DNA of 64,000 nucleotides from Desulfobulbaceae bacterium. Lineage in GTDB: Bacteria > Desulfobacterota > Desulfobulbia > Desulfobulbales > SURF-16. The notes under the pieces were generated by a model. That model searched no databases, was not told where the DNA came from, and saw only the letters and a program-made list of their open reading frames with translations. The first letter of the stretch is position 1. The number at the start of each line of letters is the position of its first letter. This document shows, piece by piece, positions 61,722 through 64,000 of the stretch. Where the stretch lies: the NCBI GenBank assembly GCA_023230525.1, contig JALNXE010000001.1, positions 1 through 64,000 of the forward strand, written 5' to 3'. The position numbers were made by a program, and so were the translations under genes.

Positions 61722-62684
61722 TTACGGTAAAGGAGTAGGTACTTTGTCATGATCTTCATGTCGAATACAGCAAATTTTATCATCGTCAGTGAGCATTGCT
61801 ATCTCGGTAATTTTGACTTTCTGCAATTCGGCACAGGCTTTTTTGACCGTCTGCCGCCAACTCGTAGTACTGGAATCTTGTGAACCACACATTTGCTGGA
61901 ATGTCTTAAGATTAAGCGGATATGGATGCTTGTGGCTTTCGATATAATTGGCAAGGCAGCGAGTTACAGGCGACAACTTACGGAAGATTTCCCATGAGTG
62001 GCTTGTAAAATTCTTACCGGCAAAAAGCAAAATCAAGTTAGGGTCAAGCCAGGTACGGTATGTTGTCGGCTTGCCTTCCTCATCATTGGTTGCTTCATAA
62101 TTACCAATGAGACAAATGGATCCACTTCTCCCATAAGCCTTGGCGTTCAAGGCTAAAACATCATTGGCCCTGAGCCGTGAAATGCAATCCCGCACCCTGT
62201 CATAATTGCGGCCGCTTTTTGACCAACCAACATCCCGCACCAAGTCTTTAATTGAAAATTCAAATGTTTCACCAAGTGGTATTCCCTGGCCGTATTTGAG
62301 AATTTGCAGCCACACGATTTCATCGTCCTCGGCTCGTAGCTCAATACCAGTGTAGATAATCGACACATATTCGTTATAGTGAAACAGCTGTTTACGCATC
62401 AAGGTTTTGCGTGGTTGGTTCTTGTTCGTGGCCGTGAACAGTGATGATCGAGCGTAGTCATTGGGGATGTGCCGCAAGTCGCTGCGCTTGCCCATGGTTT
62501 CAGGAAAAATATTATCAAGTTGAAACAGTTTGTTTGGGTCAATTCCTTTTCGGTGCAAATAGGCTTTTCGCTGAAAGCCGTCCATTTGTTTTTCTATGTT
62601 GGTGCGAGAAACAACGGTCTTTCCAGCGGCTTCAGAAGATCCGTCATTTTCCCTAAGAGTAATTTTTATTGGCTTACATTTCAT
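61722..62684 (-). CDS. trfA: TrfA-like plasmid replication initiator
   Basis: A 320-residue initiator. DLRHIPNDYARSSLFTATN, then YTGIELRAEDDEIVWLQIL and VGWSKSGRNYDRV follow the TrfA (IncP) pattern of paired winged-helix domains. It should bind the iterons just downstream and recruit host helicase. Its ATG lies inside the end of trbC (TrbC stop 8 bp after it), so it is translated as part of the tra operon, which is unusual. The gene appears intact. Confidence 0.82.
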   Translation of the reverse strand: MKCKPIKITLRENDGSSEAAGKTVVSRTNIEKQMDGFQRKAYLHRKGIDPNKLFQLDNIFPETMGKRSDLRHIPNDYARSSLFTATNKNQPRKTLMRKQLFHYNEYVSIIYTGIELRAEDDEIVWLQILKYGQGIPLGETFEFSIKDLVRDVGWSKSGRNYDRVRDCISRLRANDVLALNAKAYGRSGSICLIGNYEATNDEEGKPTTYRTWLDPNLILLFAGKNFTSHSWEIFRKLSPVTRCLANYIESHKHPYPLNLKTFQQMCGSQDSSTTSWRQTVKKACAELQKVKITEIAMLTDDDKICCIRHEDHDKVPTPLP

Positions 62685-63525
62685 TACACGTACCTGAATT
62701 CAAACTGCCGCATCGGTTTCCCCTGACCTTGGTTATCAAAGCGGTTAAACTTGGGCTTTTGGCTTCTAAATTAACTTTTTCCAGGAGGGTAACGATGCCC
62801 ACATCGCCTTGAAGCTGAAAAACTTCATCGCCGCGGTCATAGATGAGGGCTGGAACTTCGGTGATGCTGTACTGCTTAAAGAGGGCGGGTTTGATCGAAA
62901 CAGCCGGTTTAATCAGGTCACATGGCTGCTCCTGTGTATTTTCGCAGGTGGTATCTTTTTTCAGAACCTTGCTCCACCATTTTACTTTTTCTTTTGTGTT
63001 CTCTTTACCCAGACCGCCTACCATTCCCTTCATAACCGGCACAATTTCCGGCACTCCTTCGAGATAGGCCATGTACCTCTGAAACGATGCCTCTGGGATG
63101 GAACTGGACAGGAAAAGATAAATCTTTTCAGAACCAGCAAGGATGCCTTTGACCTGCTCCCTTATCTCTTTCTTTGCCCTTGGTATAAGGTCTGCCTGTC
63201 CTTGTTCGTAACATTTCACCTTGTCCTGAAATTCCTTGGAACGATAAACGGCATTCGTCTCTTCAGCGGCCTTTTTCCCTGCTTCGCTATGCTTGTTTTC
63301 AGGGATGGTTATGGTCTTAGCCAGTTCTCTGGCCGTATCCATAGCTTTTCTGGTTGCTTCGTCGTCAATTACAGTCTGTTTCCTGGCCTTTTCCAAGAGA
63401 GCCGGCGGCAAAGCAGGGACAGTCTTATCAGAACAAGAACAAGAGCTTTCAGCGCCTTGCATCGATAAGGCCGATAAGCCGACAACCAATCCGGCCAGCA
63501 TGATGATAAAAATTTGTCTTCGCAT
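62674..63525 (-). CDS. trbC: TrbC-like conjugative pilus assembly protein
   Basis: About 283 residues with a signal peptide (MRRQIFIIMLAGLVVGLS). The C-terminal thioredoxin-like TrbC domain (KIYLFLSSSIPEASFQRYM, then QYSITEVPALIYDRG) is clear. It is an F-type periplasmic assembly factor. The ATG at 63525 almost overlaps the TraU stop, as in a tight operon; the frame is open upstream to 63585. The order traU-trbC matches F. Confidence 0.85.
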   Translation of the reverse strand: MRRQIFIIMLAGLVVGLSALSMQGAESSCSCSDKTVPALPPALLEKARKQTVIDDEATRKAMDTARELAKTITIPENKHSEAGKKAAEETNAVYRSKEFQDKVKCYEQGQADLIPRAKKEIREQVKGILAGSEKIYLFLSSSIPEASFQRYMAYLEGVPEIVPVMKGMVGGLGKENTKEKVKWWSKVLKKDTTCENTQEQPCDLIKPAVSIKPALFKQYSITEVPALIYDRGDEVFQLQGDVGIVTLLEKVNLEAKSPSLTALITKVRGNRCGSLNSGTCNEM

Positions 63526-63526
63526 A

Positions 63527-64000
63527 TCATTCACAGCAAGTGCAACAACGTACCTTCCTGAATACCACCCAGAGAAATTCATCATTTGACCCCTTCATTC
63601 CTCGAATGGGGGGATTGAGGCCGCTATCATAGAACTTGGCTGCTTTGCCGATAGGGTATGTGCTCCGAAGATCGGGCCTGGCCGTATGCATCTGGTAATG
63701 GCTCTTTGTCCAGACTGGAGTGAATGTGCAGCCACAAAGAGCATACGGGTCGCAAAGCATGAACAGACGGTTCAGCTTGAAGATCAGCCGTGACGCTGCC
63801 GTATTACTGGCCTGAACAATATTGTCGTTGTCCACATGGCCGCTTACGGGATAGGTTGACCCGCTGCTCCCAATACACCAGGGCATCGCGTCGAGTGGGA
63901 ATCCACCATTTACGGCTAACGCATCTGACATACAAAGCAACTGCATTTCTTTATTGGCGAATAATGCAGCTTCGGGAGTGATAGTGGCTACAAGCTCATC
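63527..64000 (-). CDS. traU: TraU-like conjugation protein (C-terminal part, runs off window)
   Basis: The frame is open to the window edge with no stop, so only the last 157 codons are seen. WCIGSSGSTYPVSGHVDND, then NTAASRLIFKLNRL and FLWVVFRKVRCCTCC match the Cys-rich C-terminus of F-type TraU, a periplasmic protein needed for DNA transfer. It is followed tightly by trbC. Confidence 0.88.
   Translation of the reverse strand, partial: DELVATITPEAALFANKEMQLLCMSDALAVNGGFPLDAMPWCIGSSGSTYPVSGHVDNDNIVQASNTAASRLIFKLNRLFMLCDPYALCGCTFTPVWTKSHYQMHTARPDLRSTYPIGKAAKFYDSGLNPPIRGMKGSNDEFLWVVFRKVRCCTCCE

Larger units (their letters stand above)
18002..64000. mobile_element. Integrative and conjugative element at tRNA-Lys (left part, continues past window)
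   Basis: From the 3' end of tRNA-Lys rightwards the content changes to integrase, excisionase-like helix-turn-helix, coupling ATPase, annealase/nuclease/SSB, RadC, restriction-modification, UmuDC, ParA, F-type conjugation genes, a TrfA-like initiator and iterons. This is the make-up of an ICE or an integrated conjugative plasmid. At least 46 kb lies in the window. The right attachment site is not seen; conjugation genes run off the edge. Integrated plasmid versus true ICE cannot be decided from the sequence alone. Confidence 0.85.

Overview
The window looks like a Desulfobacterota-type (sulfate-reducer-like, possibly Desulfobulbales) chromosome carrying the left part of a large integrative and conjugative element (ICE). 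The taxonomic hint comes from the chromosomal genes: two NrfD-type quinone-interacting membrane subunits, a Tat-exported four-cluster ferredoxin, a triheme cytochrome c and a multi-PAS sigma-54 activator. No taxonomic marker gene is present, so this is an inference.

Chromosomal part (1-18001): PlsC-type acyltransferase, an AsmA-like DUF748 giant, a PrmA-like methyltransferase and a Cys-rich protein. Next comes a respiratory region built from two paralogous three-gene modules, each [small membrane protein, NrfD, Cys-rich MerR], on either side of a ferredoxin-cytochrome c operon and a PAS/sigma-54 regulator. One module has an excellent sigma-54 promoter. A second near-perfect sigma-54 promoter fires rightward into a gene-less stretch that ends about 170 nt later in a strong terminator, a candidate small RNA. 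ftsH and tRNA-Lys(CTT) close the chromosomal part.

Mobile part (18002 to beyond 64000): a tyrosine integrase abuts the 3' end of tRNA-Lys. (a) 19.5-24.2 kb, leftward: coupling ATPase (TraD), an HD-domain protein that may be a divergent MobH-type relaxase, membrane proteins and a NusA-like protein. (b) 24.9-34.1 kb, rightward: DNA-processing genes (Rad52-like annealase, RecB/Cas4-like nuclease, SSB, DUF6094 methylase, SNF2 helicase, RadC, DUF2786, DUF932). Eight of them follow copies of one structured leader that resembles the radC RNA motif. (c) 34.4-47 kb: a GC-rich defence island with a peptidase-like protein plus small partner and a type I restriction-modification locus (hsdR, hsdS, hsdM). 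The locus is interrupted by a ParB-like/Dam-type cassette and carries a PrrC-like anticodon nuclease candidate and RhuM. (d) 47.5-50 kb: an SOS set (SRAP peptidase, UmuD, UmuC). (e) 50.6-52.8 kb: HU, ParA and a ribbon-helix-helix partner. (f) 52.9-64 kb, leftward: F-type mating-pair formation genes traU, trbC, trbI, trhF, traF, traH and traG. Within this operon sit a TrfA-like initiator, 11 iterons, an AT-rich 12-mer array and an IS1595-family insertion.

The element therefore seems able to integrate at tRNA-Lys, transfer through an F-type pilus, recombine with its own annealing system, protect itself with restriction-modification, and possibly replicate as a plasmid with its own origin. The right end of the ICE, traU's 5' end and the remaining tra genes lie outside the window.
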